From: Aradus depressus | Lineage: Eukaryota > Arthropoda > Insecta > Hemiptera > Aradidae | DNA: 64,000 bases | Assembly (NCBI GenBank): GCA_963662175.1 | Contig: OY759214.1 | Span: 10,912,001-10,976,000, forward strand | Reading direction: 5' to 3' | Part shown: piece by piece, positions 63,829 through 64,000 of the stretch | How the letters are laid out: each line of letters starts with the position of its first letter | How positions within the stretch are numbered: position 1 is the stretch's first letter | Program-made: the position numbers and the translations under genes | The notes under the pieces: model-generated | Told to the model about the DNA's origin: nothing | Seen by the model: only the letters and a program-made list of their open reading frames with translations | Database searches by the model: none

Positions 63829-64000
63829 TTACTTTGCCAGCTATACCAGTGAAGGGGAAATTATGTTATAGATCAGAAATTCGATGTTGAGTTTTCACTA
63901 GAATTTTATGTATTCCGACCCTCCCGATTCCAAAAATTAAAAATAAAATGTCCGTTTGTCTGTAAACGATAACTCCCCATAGAATGAATGTATCGACACA
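63829..64000 (+). mobile_element. Family B, cut by window end
   Basis: TTACTTTGCCAGCTATACCA, AATTATGTTATAGATCAGAA, TTGAGTTTTCACTAGAATTT, CTCCCCATAGAATGAATGTA with TCGACACA at the edge. Confidence 0.75.

Overview
This window looks like A+T-rich, repeat-dense nuclear DNA from an insect. The grounds are two spliced insect cuticle-protein genes (RR-2 type), a BEL/Pao LTR retrotransposon, Jockey-like LINE fragments, pogo/Tigger relics and large numbers of tRNA-derived SINEs. A sap-feeding hemipteran is my best guess, at low confidence. Nothing bacterial, viral or organellar is visible, and there are no rRNA genes, CRISPR arrays or believable tRNA genes.

The only well-supported host genes are two near-identical, convergent cuticle-protein genes: 39469-41279 on + and 45859-47501 on -. 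Each has a 4-codon first exon (MALK), one intron inside the signal peptide, and a second exon with Ala-rich 16-residue repeats and an RR-2 chitin-binding domain. They lie in the arms of an inverted duplication (about 39.3-41.7 kb and 45.5-47.6 kb) that includes TATA boxes, 5' ends and 3' UTRs. The introns have diverged and carry different repeat insertions. Two weaker host-exon candidates are a GC-rich 72-bp phase-0 exon at 63459-63530 (-) and a donor/acceptor pair around 23631-23905 (+).

Most of the rest is mobile DNA. A BEL/Pao element (7374-13262) has a 4-bp target duplication and two LTRs identical except for the length of a C tract, so it inserted recently, yet its integrase core is missing. 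The commonest repeat, called SINE-A here, has a tRNA-like head, a central GATGGGACGTTAA block and an AACTAAC or AACCTAACCT tail. Its roughly 30 copies or fragments lie on both strands. A second tRNA-like family (SINE-B) has about five copies. A third abundant family ('family B') has a hairpin at each end, short inverted CTTCCCCAGC motifs and variable numbers of ~125-bp internal monomers, which suggests a Helentron/HINE-like or foldback element. I define its + strand as the one ending in GATTCACCGACGACTTTTT.

Other structures are four MITE-like elements with clear terminal inverted repeats, two Tigger-type elements, 5'-truncated LINE ends, a perfect 118-bp inverted repeat (16211-16543), a perfect 81-bp palindrome (37905-37985), a 28-bp x 9 minisatellite, a 138-bp tandem duplication that includes a SINE-A end, and clusters of a ~116-bp unit. 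Region by region: 0-7 kb SINE, LINE and MITE debris; 7.4-13.3 kb BEL; 13-35 kb nested repeats; 35-39 kb Tigger, unit clusters and palindrome; 39-48 kb cuticle gene pair; 48-64 kb SINE-rich repeats and one candidate exon. Coordinates of degraded repeats are good to about 10-20 bp.
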